64,000 bases of DNA from Nitrospira sp. (GCA_022842445.1 JALHPO010000003.1:124001-188000); one strand, 5' to 3'. Shown: positions 52,670 through 61,729, numbered from the stretch's first letter. Notes: generated from the sequence alone by a model not told the origin. Made by a program: numbers and translations.

Positions 52670-52751
52670 CCCTCACATCCCATCGCAATCTTGAAAGCAC
52701 GCGGACGGGAGTGTTACCGTTTCCACCACGCTTCTAGCAACGCCGCTATCG

Positions 52752-53594
52752 ATGGATATTCTCGTTCTGTTCTTGAAAACAATTGCGCTTCGCCCGTACG
52801 TCTTCCTCTTCCTTGCCGCATTTCTCTTCTCCGCCATCAAGCTGATCGGCTGGCCGCGAACCTGGCGGTTCTGGCTGATCAGTTGGATCACGGCATTCGT
52901 CTGTGAGTTTTCATCCACCCGCAACGGCATCCCGTTCGGCTGGTACTTCTACAATGGTTCGACGGTCGGACAGGAACTGTACTTTTCGAATGTCCCCTTC
53001 ATGGACTCCATTTCGTTCAGCTTCCTCCTCTTCGCCGCCTACTGTGTCGCACTCAGCCTGCGGCTGCCGTTCGATTCCTCCCAAGCAATCGAGCCTTCCC
53101 TTGTGAGGCCATTGCGCTTCGATATCGATGCCCGCACCAGCTGGTCCGTCTACGCAGTCACTGTGTTTCTCTTTGCCTTTATCGATATGGTGATCGATCC
53201 GGTGGCCCTGCGCGGCGACCGTTGGTTCTTGGGCAAGATCTACTACTATCCCGACCCCGGCTGGCACTTCGGCGTTCCCATGGCCAACTATGTCGGCTGG
53301 GCTGTGGTGGGACTCATTTCTCTCGCCGTCTATTTCCCGTTGGACCGGCGGCTCCCTTCCCTCCCGCCGCATCGGGCAACCACATACCGGCTCTTGCTCG
53401 GCATCGGCCTCTATTATGGAGTGCTGGCCTTCAATCTCGGCATGACCTTCTGGATCGGTGAATGGTTCATGGGCCTGAGCGGACTGCTGATGCACCTGCC
53501 GGTGCTGGCGCTCGTCATCTACCGTCTGATCAATCTGCCCTCCACCTCCTCCACCGCCTCCTCAAGTGGCATTCGCTCAGAAGAATTTGTATAG
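52752..53594 (+). CDS. cruF: CruF-type carotenoid 1,2-hydratase family membrane protein
   Basis: A 280-residue membrane protein with about seven helices of the carotenoid biosynthesis (DUF422/CruF) family. Conserved segments are CEFSSTRNGIPFGWYFYN, VPFMDSISFSFLLFAAYC, FIDMVIDPVALRGDRWFLGK, and YYYPDPGWHFGVPMANYVGW. Characterised members hydrate the carotenoid psi end group. Neighbouring ispA and hpnA suggest a terpenoid group. The end carries an extra Ser/Thr-rich tail. Confidence 0.85.
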   Translation: MDILVLFLKTIALRPYVFLFLAAFLFSAIKLIGWPRTWRFWLISWITAFVCEFSSTRNGIPFGWYFYNGSTVGQELYFSNVPFMDSISFSFLLFAAYCVALSLRLPFDSSQAIEPSLVRPLRFDIDARTSWSVYAVTVFLFAFIDMVIDPVALRGDRWFLGKIYYYPDPGWHFGVPMANYVGWAVVGLISLAVYFPLDRRLPSLPPHRATTYRLLLGIGLYYGVLAFNLGMTFWIGEWFMGLSGLLMHLPVLALVIYRLINLPSTSSTASSSGIRSEEFV

Positions 53595-53620
53595 TGATCG
53601 GATGATCGCGGAAGGCTGAG

Positions 53621-53685
53621 ATCGAGGTTAAGGTTAAGCTGAGAGTTCGGCTAGTCGCATCTTAGCCTCAACCTTAGGCTTGATC
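53621..53685. repeat. Imperfect inverted repeat after cruF
   Basis: Arms at 53621-53645 and 53661-53685 form an imperfect hairpin (GAGGTTAAGGTTAAG against CTTAGCCTCAACCTTAGG-type bases) with a 15-base loop. It lies 27 bases after the cruF stop and may be a transcription end or a REP-like element; there is no clear T-run. Confidence 0.5.
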
Positions 53686-53743
53686 TTCACACAGGTGATG
53701 GCCTTGCGATGGAATGAGTGTATACCCCGGAGTACGAAGACTC

Positions 53744-54067
53744 ATGATTATCGGTATTGTGCTGCTCGGATTTCTGTTGACGGCGACAACGGTGTCTGCG
53801 GAGAAAGCCATCATCTTGCATGTCGTCGGCACGGTGACGGCGATCGACAGGAAACACATTGCCGTCAAAACAACCGGTAAGACTGCGCCGGTTTCGGTAA
53901 AACTGACGAACCAAGTGCGGTTCAAAGACAAGAATCGTCCCGGGTCGAATGAACCGCCGGTAGTGGGCGACCATGTCATCATCGAAGCCAAGAAAGAGAA
54001 TAAGGCCCTCTTCGCGACGGTCGTTCATTACTCAGCCATGAGGAAGGCTCCGGCAACCACCCAGTAG
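53744..54067 (+). CDS. Small secreted protein of unknown function
   Basis: 107 residues from the ATG at 53744, with a signal peptide (MIIGIVLLGFLLTATTVSA). The mature ~80 residues read as one small beta-barrel: HVVGTVTAIDRKHIAVKTT, VSVKLTNQVRFKDKN and VGDHVIIEAKKENKALFATVV, similar in style to DUF5666/OB-like domains found in metal or copper related secreted proteins. An ATG 10 codons upstream is possible. A second small membrane gene follows after 18 bases. Confidence 0.7.
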   Translation: MIIGIVLLGFLLTATTVSAEKAIILHVVGTVTAIDRKHIAVKTTGKTAPVSVKLTNQVRFKDKNRPGSNEPPVVGDHVIIEAKKENKALFATVVHYSAMRKAPATTQ

Positions 54068-54085
54068 CGCCGCGCCATAGCTACC

Positions 54086-54541
54086 ATGCGATTCACACGC
54101 GTGATCCACGAGTCTCCCTTCCACGGCGGGCTGCACAACGCCATGACGAGAGTGCTGATCACCGGAGTTGCCGTATTTCTGGCCGTCACGACCGTCCCGG
54201 GCCTGGAAGCAGATAGCCTCACGGCAGGAGTCGCCGCCGTGCTGGTGCTGACCATCCTCAACCTGATCCTGCGCCCCATCCTCTTCGTGTTGACCCTGCC
54301 CCTGATCGTGTTTTCTCTGGGACTCTTTCTGGTCGTGCTGAACGCGCTGCTGCTCGAATTGACGGCCTACCTTGTGAAGGGATTTACCGTCTCAGGATTC
54401 TGGCCTGCCGTCGGCGGCGCGCTGGTCATCAGCCTCGTCACCACCGTCCTCAACAGCTGGACGGTCGACCGCCGCCGTATCGAGCCGGCCGAATCACCCC
54501 TGGAAACCCGCCGTCCGCCCAAGATCATCAATCCCGATTGA
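54086..54541 (+). CDS. Phage holin family 4 / YvlD-like membrane protein
   Basis: 151 residues with four membrane helices in the typical DUF360/Phage_holin_4_2 order: VLITGVAVFLAVTTVPGL, AAVLVLTILNLILRPILFVL, LPLIVFSLGLFLVVLNALLL and WPAVGGALVISLVTTVLN. The central LNLILRPIL and LPL..FTLGLF-like patterns are characteristic. Despite the name these are ordinary bacterial membrane proteins. The ATG at 54143 (MTRVLI) is an alternative start that removes 19 polar residues. Confidence 0.83.
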   Translation: MRFTRVIHESPFHGGLHNAMTRVLITGVAVFLAVTTVPGLEADSLTAGVAAVLVLTILNLILRPILFVLTLPLIVFSLGLFLVVLNALLLELTAYLVKGFTVSGFWPAVGGALVISLVTTVLNSWTVDRRRIEPAESPLETRRPPKIINPD

Positions 54542-54633
54542 GTACCCTAGAAATATCCATCGGCGATGGGATGATTCAGTAGCTATTCCTAAACGATCCG
54601 GCTACAATGCGCCGCGACAATGTCGATGAACCT

Positions 54634-56466
54634 ATGACTACGACGACTACTCCTGCTGCGCGAACGAAACCTGCGCCAGAAACACACCTTCAACGGACGC
54701 TGAATGGCGCGCTCAATGAGCTGGCTATGGAGTCGGCACTGGCCGCAGTGTTCCATCAGGAAAACGGGCCGCTGATTGACCACGCGGTACGCGGATTCGC
54801 GCCGAGAGATGTCCAGGCGATTCTCCGCACGTTATCGGCCCATGCCGCTGTATCGGGGCCGCCCGGCCAGGATCCTGACAGCGGCCGCACGATCAAACTG
54901 CGCCTGATTACGCCCGGCGCCAAGTCGCTGCTGGGGGTTCCGCTTCGCCATGGCAATCGAACCTATGGCTACCTGGTCATCGGGCGAAAAGAAGGCGCTG
55001 TCTTCGCGAAAAAAGATAAAGCGCTGTTAGACCAAGCCAGCGACGGTATTACCAAAGCGCTCGACCGCGAGGGGTTGTTCAATACCGACGTCGTCATGAG
55101 CCGAGCCTACGTGGCGCATGAGCCGGCGCCTCCCCAACCAGCCAGGCCGGAGATGTTTCCTGCGGTTACGGCGCAATTTACTCCGGAACTGCAAGGGAAG
55201 ATCGAAACGGTCTTGGCTGAAGTCGGCCAAGTCGTCGCGTATGACCGGGCCTGGGTCTGCCATTACGATCCGCTCGCGGGCAATGTCGAGGTGTTGGGAC
55301 TTGGCGGGGATGCAAAGGGTGATCAAAAAGACGCCAAGAAGGATCTGAAACCCGGCCAACGCCTGACGCTCGACAGTTCAGCCGCCGGGTGGGCGGTTCG
55401 CCACCGCAAACCGCGCGTCGATCATGATCTGGCGTCCACACAAGGCCGCTTCCTGGATCACAAACATCTCTTCAAAGATCGGTTTCTGTCGTCACTGGTC
55501 CTCCCCTTCTTCGTTCGCGGCCAAGTCGGCGGGACCCTGACGTTGGGATCGAAAGAACCTCAGCGCTATCAGACGACCGACGCCCGTACGCTGGAACCCG
55601 TCATTCTCAAACTGGCGGATCTGATGCAGGCGCCGGCAGCGGCAGCCCCGAACTCGACCCCGGATCTCGACACAGGGGAACCGAGCCTTCAGCCGCTAAT
55701 CCCGGTCTCGTCTGAACCGATCATTCGTAAACAGGAACGCCAAGCCGCCATTGGAGAATTCAGCGGATTTTTAGCCACAGAAATCCGGGAGCCCCTGGCC
55801 TCGATTCGCGCACAGCTTGAAGAAGTGACCAGCGAAGGCATCTTGGACTTCGATCCACAGACACGCGTGGAAAACGCCATGCGCGACCTTATTCGAATCG
55901 AAGCGATCCTGAACGAGATCCTGGACTTCGCCAAACCACTGGAGTTGAACCGGCACCTCTGCCGCATTCCCGAAGCCCTGGAGAGCGCTCTGGTCGTCCT
56001 CGCAACGGATCTTGAAGCGACGCGTATCCAGGTGTCCAAAGATTACGCGACGGTCCTCGTGCCGGTGCGTGCCGATGAAGCGAAGCTGCAACAGGCCTTC
56101 CTGAGCATTTTCAAAAATGCCTGCGAAGCCATGACTCCGGGCGGCCATCTCCATATCCAAGTCAGCCAGCATCGGGCCGGGAAAGGCTTGGAAGTCCAGA
56201 TCCTCATCAAAAACGACGGCGTCCCGATCCCGGCCGATCTTGTCGACAAAGTCTTTGAGCCTTTTTTCACAACCAAACGGTCTGGAATCGGCTTGGGACT
56301 GCCCACAGTCAAGAAGATCGTGGAAGAACACGGCGGATCGATTGCCATTAGCAGCGCACCCGGCGAAGGGACCTCCGTGACGATTCGCCTGCCGGGCGTG
56401 AGCCGCGGCCCCTCCTTCCGGCATCGCGGCCGTGGCCGCCGGCCACCGCATCGACGACCAAGCTAG
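54634..56466 (+). CDS. Histidine-kinase-like protein with GAF domains, phospho-acceptor His missing
   Basis: 610 residues. Two GAF-like sensor regions (about residues 20-145 and 185-335) precede a HisKA-like helix pair and an HATPase domain. Where kinases have HEIRNPL, this protein has TEIREPLASI: Thr382 (55777-55779) replaces the phosphorylated His. The ATP domain is largely kept: QAFLSIFKNACEAM (N box), DGVPIPADLVDKVFEPFFTTK and GIGLGLPTVKKIVEEHGG. No membrane helix. It may be a pseudokinase or ATPase that acts on another kinase. A TACAAT -10-like box overlaps an ATG nine codons upstream, so the start at 54634 was preferred. Confidence 0.82.
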   Translation: MTTTTTPAARTKPAPETHLQRTLNGALNELAMESALAAVFHQENGPLIDHAVRGFAPRDVQAILRTLSAHAAVSGPPGQDPDSGRTIKLRLITPGAKSLLGVPLRHGNRTYGYLVIGRKEGAVFAKKDKALLDQASDGITKALDREGLFNTDVVMSRAYVAHEPAPPQPARPEMFPAVTAQFTPELQGKIETVLAEVGQVVAYDRAWVCHYDPLAGNVEVLGLGGDAKGDQKDAKKDLKPGQRLTLDSSAAGWAVRHRKPRVDHDLASTQGRFLDHKHLFKDRFLSSLVLPFFVRGQVGGTLTLGSKEPQRYQTTDARTLEPVILKLADLMQAPAAAAPNSTPDLDTGEPSLQPLIPVSSEPIIRKQERQAAIGEFSGFLATEIREPLASIRAQLEEVTSEGILDFDPQTRVENAMRDLIRIEAILNEILDFAKPLELNRHLCRIPEALESALVVLATDLEATRIQVSKDYATVLVPVRADEAKLQQAFLSIFKNACEAMTPGGHLHIQVSQHRAGKGLEVQILIKNDGVPIPADLVDKVFEPFFTTKRSGIGLGLPTVKKIVEEHGGSIAISSAPGEGTSVTIRLPGVSRGPSFRHRGRGRRPPHRRPS

Positions 56467-56749
56467 CATCGTTCCTCGGTCTCAAGAGCGGATGGCTTAT
56501 GGCACGAGACCAGAATAGAAATCGAAGCGAGCCATGCCCTGGTCCGATCACGTGCTATATGCCATACGCTACTCGCTCCTTTCTTCTGCGAGATACGCTT
56601 CACGAGATACGAACGACGCACACCGGGGCCAATTGACAGAGAATACCGGCCATCGCTATGATTCCCGCCAGCTTGACGGCATTCATCGAATACGAATTCC
56701 ATCACGACACTGACTGGTTCCTGCCACCTATAGACAGAGGAGAAGCGGT
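56467..56749. other. Intergenic region with an inverted repeat
   Basis: About 280 bases with no convincing gene. ATGGCTTATGGCACG (56492-56506) and CGTGCTATATGCCAT (56551-56565) are inverted near-copies (13 of 15). A related unit ATGGCTTATAGCACG occurs at 51612-51626, after the prenyl synthase gene, so this is a dispersed intergenic element. Confidence 0.5.
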
Positions 56750-57115
56750 ATGAAGCTTGTCATCGGCGTCCTTGCGACAACCTCCGGCATTCTGTTCGCG
56801 CTGTCCATGGCCTCGGCCAATCCGGCGCTCCTGCCCAAGCATGAAGGCTATCCCATGATGGACAGTGGAAGCCCCGTGACCGGCCAACCGACGGCCAACG
56901 ATCCCGGCCAATCGGATGCCCGTGGGGAAGCCTCGCTCCTGAAGTCTGCGGAATCGGTCAAGAGTGCCGAACAGAATCTGCAGAAACTCGACAATGCCCG
57001 GATCACCGAAGGACAGGGAGCCGGTCGGCTGCCGAAAGTGCAAGGCCCCCAGATCAAGATTGCACCTCCGGTCGCTTCCGCGACGAAGATCGCCCCTGAT
57101 CGAAAGATCAAGTAA
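56750..57115 (+). CDS. Small secreted protein of unknown function
   Basis: 121 residues with a signal peptide (MKLVIGVLATTSGILFALSMASA). The mature chain is low in hydrophobics, with PALLPKHEGYPMMDSGSPVTG, ASLLKSAESVKSAEQNLQKL (a short helix) and a Pro/Lys-rich end IKIAPPVASATKIAPDRKIK. Probably unfolded or scaffold-like in the periplasm. The ATG follows a GAGGAGAAG site. A strong transcription terminator starts 22 bases after the stop. Confidence 0.72.
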   Translation: MKLVIGVLATTSGILFALSMASANPALLPKHEGYPMMDSGSPVTGQPTANDPGQSDARGEASLLKSAESVKSAEQNLQKLDNARITEGQGAGRLPKVQGPQIKIAPPVASATKIAPDRKIK

Positions 57116-57137
57116 CGCGCTATTTCGGCCTGCACAC

Positions 57138-57178
57138 AACGGGGCCGTCCTGCAAAACGGGACGGCCCCGTTTCTTTT
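57138..57178 (+). terminator. Intrinsic terminator
   Basis: A 13-bp perfect stem (57138-57150 with 57160-57172) rich in GC, a nine-base loop and a T-rich tail (TTTCTTTT). It ends the transcript of the secreted-protein gene at 56750-57115. Confidence 0.88.
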
Positions 57179-57215
57179 CCCGCCACGGAATCTTCATCCG
57201 AACAAGCCCTGACTC

Positions 57216-57752
57216 TTATTTGAGGTCAATCAACCTGAACCGCCAGGGTTTCTTCGCCCAGGAACCGGCGTACTCGACACCGATTCTCGGAAATGTTCCG
57301 ATCTTTTTCCGGGTGCCTCCGGCTCCGCGATCCTCGAACCACACGTGCCGCCCCTCGGTCATATCGAGTCGATTCAACGACCGATCGATGTTCAACTCCC
57401 GGCAGATCTTCCCCGGTCCATCGATCAATGTTCCCTCAACTTCAATCGCTCGAATGAGCACCGCGGCAGGAAAGTCGGTCCCTTCTGTCACCACATTCAA
57501 TAAGTGATACATGCCGTAAATGAGATAGACATAGGAGACTCCCGGAGGGCCAAACAGGACCTCTGTCCTGGCCGTCCGCCCTTTCGATGCATGACAGGCC
57601 TTATCCTCAACCCCCACATAGGCCTCGACTTCGATGATTTTTCCGGCAACCCTTTCATTCCCATTTTCCCGCACCAGATAGTTCCCAATGAGCGCACGGG
57701 CAACCGTCAGCGTCGGACGATTAAAAAATGCACGGGTGAGAATCGGGGCCAT
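57216..57752 (-). CDS. mpg: 3-methyladenine DNA glycosylase (Mpg/AAG family)
   Basis: A 178-residue monofunctional DNA glycosylase of the AAG fold that removes alkylated purines. Motifs are LARALIGNYLV-type LTVARALIGNYLVRENG, the active-site segment VEAYVGVEDKACHASKGRT with the catalytic Glu, GVSYVYLIYGMYHLLNVVTE, and GPGKICRELNIDRSLNR. The ATG at 57750-57752 was chosen as the family start; the frame extends about 108 codons upstream inside the receptor gene. It lies 11 bases after the TonB receptor stop, so it probably shares its transcript. Confidence 0.92.
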   Translation of the reverse strand: MAPILTRAFFNRPTLTVARALIGNYLVRENGNERVAGKIIEVEAYVGVEDKACHASKGRTARTEVLFGPPGVSYVYLIYGMYHLLNVVTEGTDFPAAVLIRAIEVEGTLIDGPGKICRELNIDRSLNRLDMTEGRHVWFEDRGAGGTRKKIGTFPRIGVEYAGSWAKKPWRFRLIDLK

Positions 57753-57763
57753 CGCGAGGCGTC

Positions 57764-59806
57764 CTAAAAGTACCAGGCAAGGCCACCCATCACTGTGCGC
57801 GGATTTCCCGGCACGAAATGGATGTCCGTCACCCCCGCAGGCTCGTTCCGCAGACGCGAGTCGAACGCAAAGATAGCCTGCTCCCATTGGGTATTGAAGA
57901 GATTTTGCACGAAGAGAAATGCTTCCAGCCGCCCATGCGGCAACTTGACCGGTATGCGATACCGCTCCGACACATCGAACGTAATCCACGAGGGCGACTT
58001 GATGCTTCGATCTTCGACGAGCGGCCGAACGCCAAGATACGTGGCTTGGAATTGGGATGTCAGTCCTTCCGGCCATTGTAGGATAGCCGCGCCATAGGCC
58101 GTATATTCCGGCGCCAACGGGATTGCGTCGCCGTTGCGAAATTCCGCGTGCGTCCAGGTAAAGCTGCCGTTGACATAGAGCGGCCCCCAGACCTGTCCCC
58201 GGGCAGCCACTTCCACACCTTGGCGTCTGGTCGCTCCACGAATATCCGTCGTCCCCTCGTCGCCGACGAGGACAAGTTCAGATTTTAAATCCAATCGCCA
58301 CACCGTAGCGATCAACTCGATGCCTTGCGGTCCCCATGGCCTGGAACGGACACCGACCTCATAGTTTCTTGCTCTCGCGAGCGGAGAAGCCCCGATTGCT
58401 ACAGCAGATCGGGCGTCATTGCTGTGAAAGCCTTCTCCGTAATTGACGAAGAATTCGGTCTTCGCCCAGGGTCCGAGAATCATGCTCATCTTCGGAAGTA
58501 CAAGGCCGGAACCTTTCTGACCGGCCGGTCGTTCCGCACAGGCGGCACAGCGGTTACTGACGTCAAACGTAAAATATTCTCCACGCACTCCCCCCGAAAA
58601 CCTGACCCACGGTAACGGCTCGACCTCCGCTTTGACGAACGGAGAATAGGACAGAGTGAGGGCATCACTATCAATCCTGGTACCAGTCGGAATCCTCAAC
58701 GTCTGATTTCCCAATTTCGTATGAACATCGTCGACTCTGGTCTGAAACCCCACGGTCCCGATCATCGGCATCGCCAGAAATTCTGCACGTTGTTTGAATC
58801 CGATATCGCCGCCATAGATGGCACGACGATCGAATTGTGAAAAACCGTCGCCACCCACGGGATCATTGAGGAAAAACGTAAAATCCGTGAAGAGATCCAG
58901 CCGGTAATATTGGCCATAGGCGTTCGCAAAGAACTGGCCGCCTGACGTCGTATCGTAGTGATAGTTCAAGTGGCCTGTCGTCCGGAGCGTGTTACCCCCT
59001 TCATACGGATTGATTGCGCCAAAGCGATCCAGCACGCCTCTAGTCACGGTCCGCAGAGGAATCTCACCGGAGCCGTCCCATTTGGAATGGAGAAAAGTCG
59101 CCTTGAGACTGATCTCATCCCTGCCGGTCAGATTTGTCGTCACCTTTCCCAGCAGATTGGTCCGATTATATTGATTGTCGTTTTGGTAGGGTCCGTTCGT
59201 GTAGAACCCTTCAGCAGCAAACAACGTGCGCACTCGCTCCTTGGTCGGAGATAGCATGAGCAGATACCGCTGCGTGTGATATTCCCCGCCAGCTCCTTGA
59301 AGAACTCCTTCTTTGACTACATCACGCGTCCGAAAGTTCACCGCCCCCGCTGTTGAAAAGTCTCCATATTCGGGCAAATACGAGCCCTTGTGAACATCGA
59401 CGCCTTCGATTGTCTCCGGGATGATGAAGTTGAGATCTGTGTAGCCTTGTCCATGCGCATGGGTACGTAAATTGATCGGCATCCCGTCAAGGAAGAAACC
59501 GACATCCGTCCCATGGTCTGCGTCAAAGCCTCGGAGAAAGTATTGATCGGCCTTCCCGGCGCCGCCCGAATGTTCGACGGCCAGGAAACCAGGAATCAGA
59601 CGAAGAATTTGAGCAGGCCTGCCTTGAGGCTGCAGAAGAATTTCTTTGTCCGGAATGAATTGCTGGGAGGAAGCGGCGATCGGACGTTCGCCCACCACGG
59701 CAATCTCCGGAACCTCCAGCGCCGGCTCATCCGGATCGTGAGCCCCGGCCAGAGAGGGGATGCAGATCAGTGCGAAGAGGAAGAGACCCTGCGTGCGATA
59801 GTTCAC
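57764..59806 (-). CDS. TonB-dependent outer-membrane receptor, probably nickel-related
   Basis: A 680-residue receptor: signal peptide ending in SLAGA, a TonB-box-like LEVPEIAVVGERP, a plug domain with LIPGFLAVEHSGGAG, YFLRGFDADHGTDVGFFLDGMPIN and the His-rich HAHGQGYTDLNFI, then a 22-strand beta-barrel ending in aromatic Phe. The start is a GTG at 59804-59806, seven bases after the nikR stop. Together with nikR and a NikR-type operator this argues for uptake of nickel or a nickel complex across the outer membrane, though the ligand is not proven. Confidence 0.88.
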   Translation of the reverse strand: MNYRTQGLFLFALICIPSLAGAHDPDEPALEVPEIAVVGERPIAASSQQFIPDKEILLQPQGRPAQILRLIPGFLAVEHSGGAGKADQYFLRGFDADHGTDVGFFLDGMPINLRTHAHGQGYTDLNFIIPETIEGVDVHKGSYLPEYGDFSTAGAVNFRTRDVVKEGVLQGAGGEYHTQRYLLMLSPTKERVRTLFAAEGFYTNGPYQNDNQYNRTNLLGKVTTNLTGRDEISLKATFLHSKWDGSGEIPLRTVTRGVLDRFGAINPYEGGNTLRTTGHLNYHYDTTSGGQFFANAYGQYYRLDLFTDFTFFLNDPVGGDGFSQFDRRAIYGGDIGFKQRAEFLAMPMIGTVGFQTRVDDVHTKLGNQTLRIPTGTRIDSDALTLSYSPFVKAEVEPLPWVRFSGGVRGEYFTFDVSNRCAACAERPAGQKGSGLVLPKMSMILGPWAKTEFFVNYGEGFHSNDARSAVAIGASPLARARNYEVGVRSRPWGPQGIELIATVWRLDLKSELVLVGDEGTTDIRGATRRQGVEVAARGQVWGPLYVNGSFTWTHAEFRNGDAIPLAPEYTAYGAAILQWPEGLTSQFQATYLGVRPLVEDRSIKSPSWITFDVSERYRIPVKLPHGRLEAFLFVQNLFNTQWEQAIFAFDSRLRNEPAGVTDIHFVPGNPRTVMGGLAWYF

Positions 59807-59813
59807 TCGACGA

Positions 59814-60230
59814 TCAACTCAATCCCTTACCCGTGGTGGCCGTCGTCAGCTTGCCATGCTTCACACCCTTCACGCTCACCAAGGCATCGGCCACTTTCCG
59901 GATCTCCAATCCCTTCCCTTTGACCACAAGAACTTCCAGGCAATGGTTATGATCGAGGTGCACATGCATACCCGCCATGATGCGGCCCTGGAATTCGTGC
60001 TGAATATGGGTGAGCTTACGCGTCAGATCGCGCACGTGGTGGTCGTACACGAAGGTGATCGTACCGACGGTCTCTTTATTCTCATCCCACTCCTGCCCGA
60101 CAAGATTGTCGCGGATCAGGTCGCGAAGCGCTTCCGATCGATTCGTGTATTTACGCCGTTCGATGTGGCGATCGAACGCATCCAGCAAATGGTGGTCAAG
60201 CGACACGCCGAATCGAACAAGCTTTTTCAT
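59814..60230 (-). CDS. nikR: Nickel-responsive regulator NikR
   Basis: A 138-residue ribbon-helix-helix repressor. The N-terminal DNA-binding strand and helices are LVRFGVSLDHHLLDAFDRHI and YTNRSEALRDLIRDNLV. The ACT-like nickel domain has THIQHEFQGRIMAGMHVHLDHNHCLEV, which contains the His/His/His/Cys set that binds nickel. The ATG at 60228-60230 follows AGGAGAAGC. A NikR-type palindrome lies 10 bases upstream of the start, so the gene is likely autoregulated with the receptor and mpg genes behind it. Confidence 0.94.
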   Translation of the reverse strand: MKKLVRFGVSLDHHLLDAFDRHIERRKYTNRSEALRDLIRDNLVGQEWDENKETVGTITFVYDHHVRDLTRKLTHIQHEFQGRIMAGMHVHLDHNHCLEVLVVKGKGLEIRKVADALVSVKGVKHGKLTTATTGKGLS

Positions 60231-60239
60231 GCTTCTCCT

Positions 60240-60266
60240 GTGCTACGATTTTAAAAGACGTAGCAC
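60240..60266. promoter_or_regulatory. NikR-type operator
   Basis: GTGCTAC (60240-60246) and GTAGCAC (60260-60266) are inverted copies separated by 13 bases. This matches the GTGTTAC-N13/14-GTAACAC type reported for NikR of Geobacter more closely than the E. coli type. It lies directly in front of nikR. Confidence 0.72.
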
Positions 60267-60319
60267 TACCACAGCAGTCAGGTCAAGTGAGGAAGATCGC
60301 GAACGATCAGATGCGGTGG

Positions 60320-61729
60320 CTATTCGCCCTGAATCGGGATGTAGAGCACATTCCCCTGCCGGTTGACGAGCAGAAGCGCAAGGTCGGTGGGTTTCAAAGG
60401 ATCGGCCAGACGCTGAAAGACCGTGAAGCTGCTGATATGCTGCCGGTTGAGTTCCAACACCACATCACCGGGCTGCAAGCCGGATGCTTCGGCAAGGCTG
60501 CCTTCTTCGATGTCAGTCACGACAACGCCGTTATTCACCGAAAGATCCATCTGCCGGGCCAACTGGAGGGTGATGTCGTCGAACACCACTCCCGAGAGAG
60601 GATGTACGGTCGAGGCGGTGGAAGCCGCCTGGCTCTTTTTTGCGCGTTCGCGCGGCGACTCCTGAATGGTCAGTTCGGTTTGATAGACTTTCCCGTCCCG
60701 GATGAGCTCGAGGCGATGTTTGCTGGCGATCGGAGCTTGCGCAACGAGATTGCGGAGTTGGCCGCTGTCCATCACGTCCCGCCCGTCGAAGCGCACGACG
60801 ACATCGCCGCGCTTGAGCCCGGCCCGTTCCGCCGACCCCTTAACCTGCACATCGGTCACAATCGCGCCCTTCACATCGGGCAATCGGAAAATTTTCCCCA
60901 GCGAAGGGCTCACATCCTGCGTCGAGGCTCCTAAAAATCCGCGCACGACCCGGCCGGTCTTGAGCAGACTCTGCATGGCGGCGCGGGCCATATTGCTCGG
61001 AATAGCAAAGCCCACGCCGACGCTTCCGCCGGTCGGGCTGGCAATCGCAGTATTGATGCCCACAACTTCCCCGTTGATATTCACCAGTGCGCCACCAGAA
61101 TTCCCCGGATTGATCGGCGCATCGGTTTGAATGAAGTCTTCGAAGTCGGCCACACCCACGTCTGCGCGACCGACCGCGCTCACGATGCCGAACGTCACGG
61201 TGCGGCTCAAGCCCAGCGGGTTCCCGATAGCCAACACAAAGTCGCCGACGGCCAGTTGGCTTGAATCGCCCCATACGGCAGCCGGCAGATTTACCGCCTG
61301 GATCTTTACCACCGCCACATCCGTCTTGGGATCGGTCGCGACGACCTTTCCTTTGAATTGGCGGCGATCGGCCAGTATGACTTCCACATCGACGGCGTCG
61401 GCAACGACGTGATGGTTGGTAATGATGTATCCGTCCGGGGACGCGATGACACCGGAGCCCTGCCCATACTGCCGATGAGCTAGGGGTTCCTTGAACAAGC
61501 CGAACGGCAGGGCATCGTCGCTGAAGGCTTGATCACGCACCATCACGGTAGACGCGATACTGACCACGACCGGAATGACCTTACTGGCCGTCGTCTTGAC
61601 CTGGCTCTGCAAATCGTTGCCGGTCGTCACAGGGATCAGCTGTGTCCCGGCCAAGACCGATACCGGAACCGACAGGCTTACCGCAAGCCAACCCAACACA
61701 ATAATCGTTATGTGTATGCTTCGTTTCAC
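60320..61729 (-). CDS. HtrA/DegP-family periplasmic serine protease
   Basis: 469 residues: an N-terminal signal or anchor (IIVLGWLAVSLSVPVSVLAG), a trypsin-like domain with the triad in TNHHVV (His107), TDVAVV (Asp137) and GNSGGA (Ser211), and two PDZ domains (about 280-365 and 385-465; VRGFLGAS, AGLKRGDVVVRFDG, ASGLQPGDVVLELN). It is a quality-control protease or chaperone of the periplasm. The GTG at 61727-61729 was chosen over an upstream open frame because it directly precedes the signal. Confidence 0.93.
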   Translation of the reverse strand: MKRSIHITIIVLGWLAVSLSVPVSVLAGTQLIPVTTGNDLQSQVKTTASKVIPVVVSIASTVMVRDQAFSDDALPFGLFKEPLAHRQYGQGSGVIASPDGYIITNHHVVADAVDVEVILADRRQFKGKVVATDPKTDVAVVKIQAVNLPAAVWGDSSQLAVGDFVLAIGNPLGLSRTVTFGIVSAVGRADVGVADFEDFIQTDAPINPGNSGGALVNINGEVVGINTAIASPTGGSVGVGFAIPSNMARAAMQSLLKTGRVVRGFLGASTQDVSPSLGKIFRLPDVKGAIVTDVQVKGSAERAGLKRGDVVVRFDGRDVMDSGQLRNLVAQAPIASKHRLELIRDGKVYQTELTIQESPRERAKKSQAASTASTVHPLSGVVFDDITLQLARQMDLSVNNGVVVTDIEEGSLAEASGLQPGDVVLELNRQHISSFTVFQRLADPLKPTDLALLLVNRQGNVLYIPIQGE

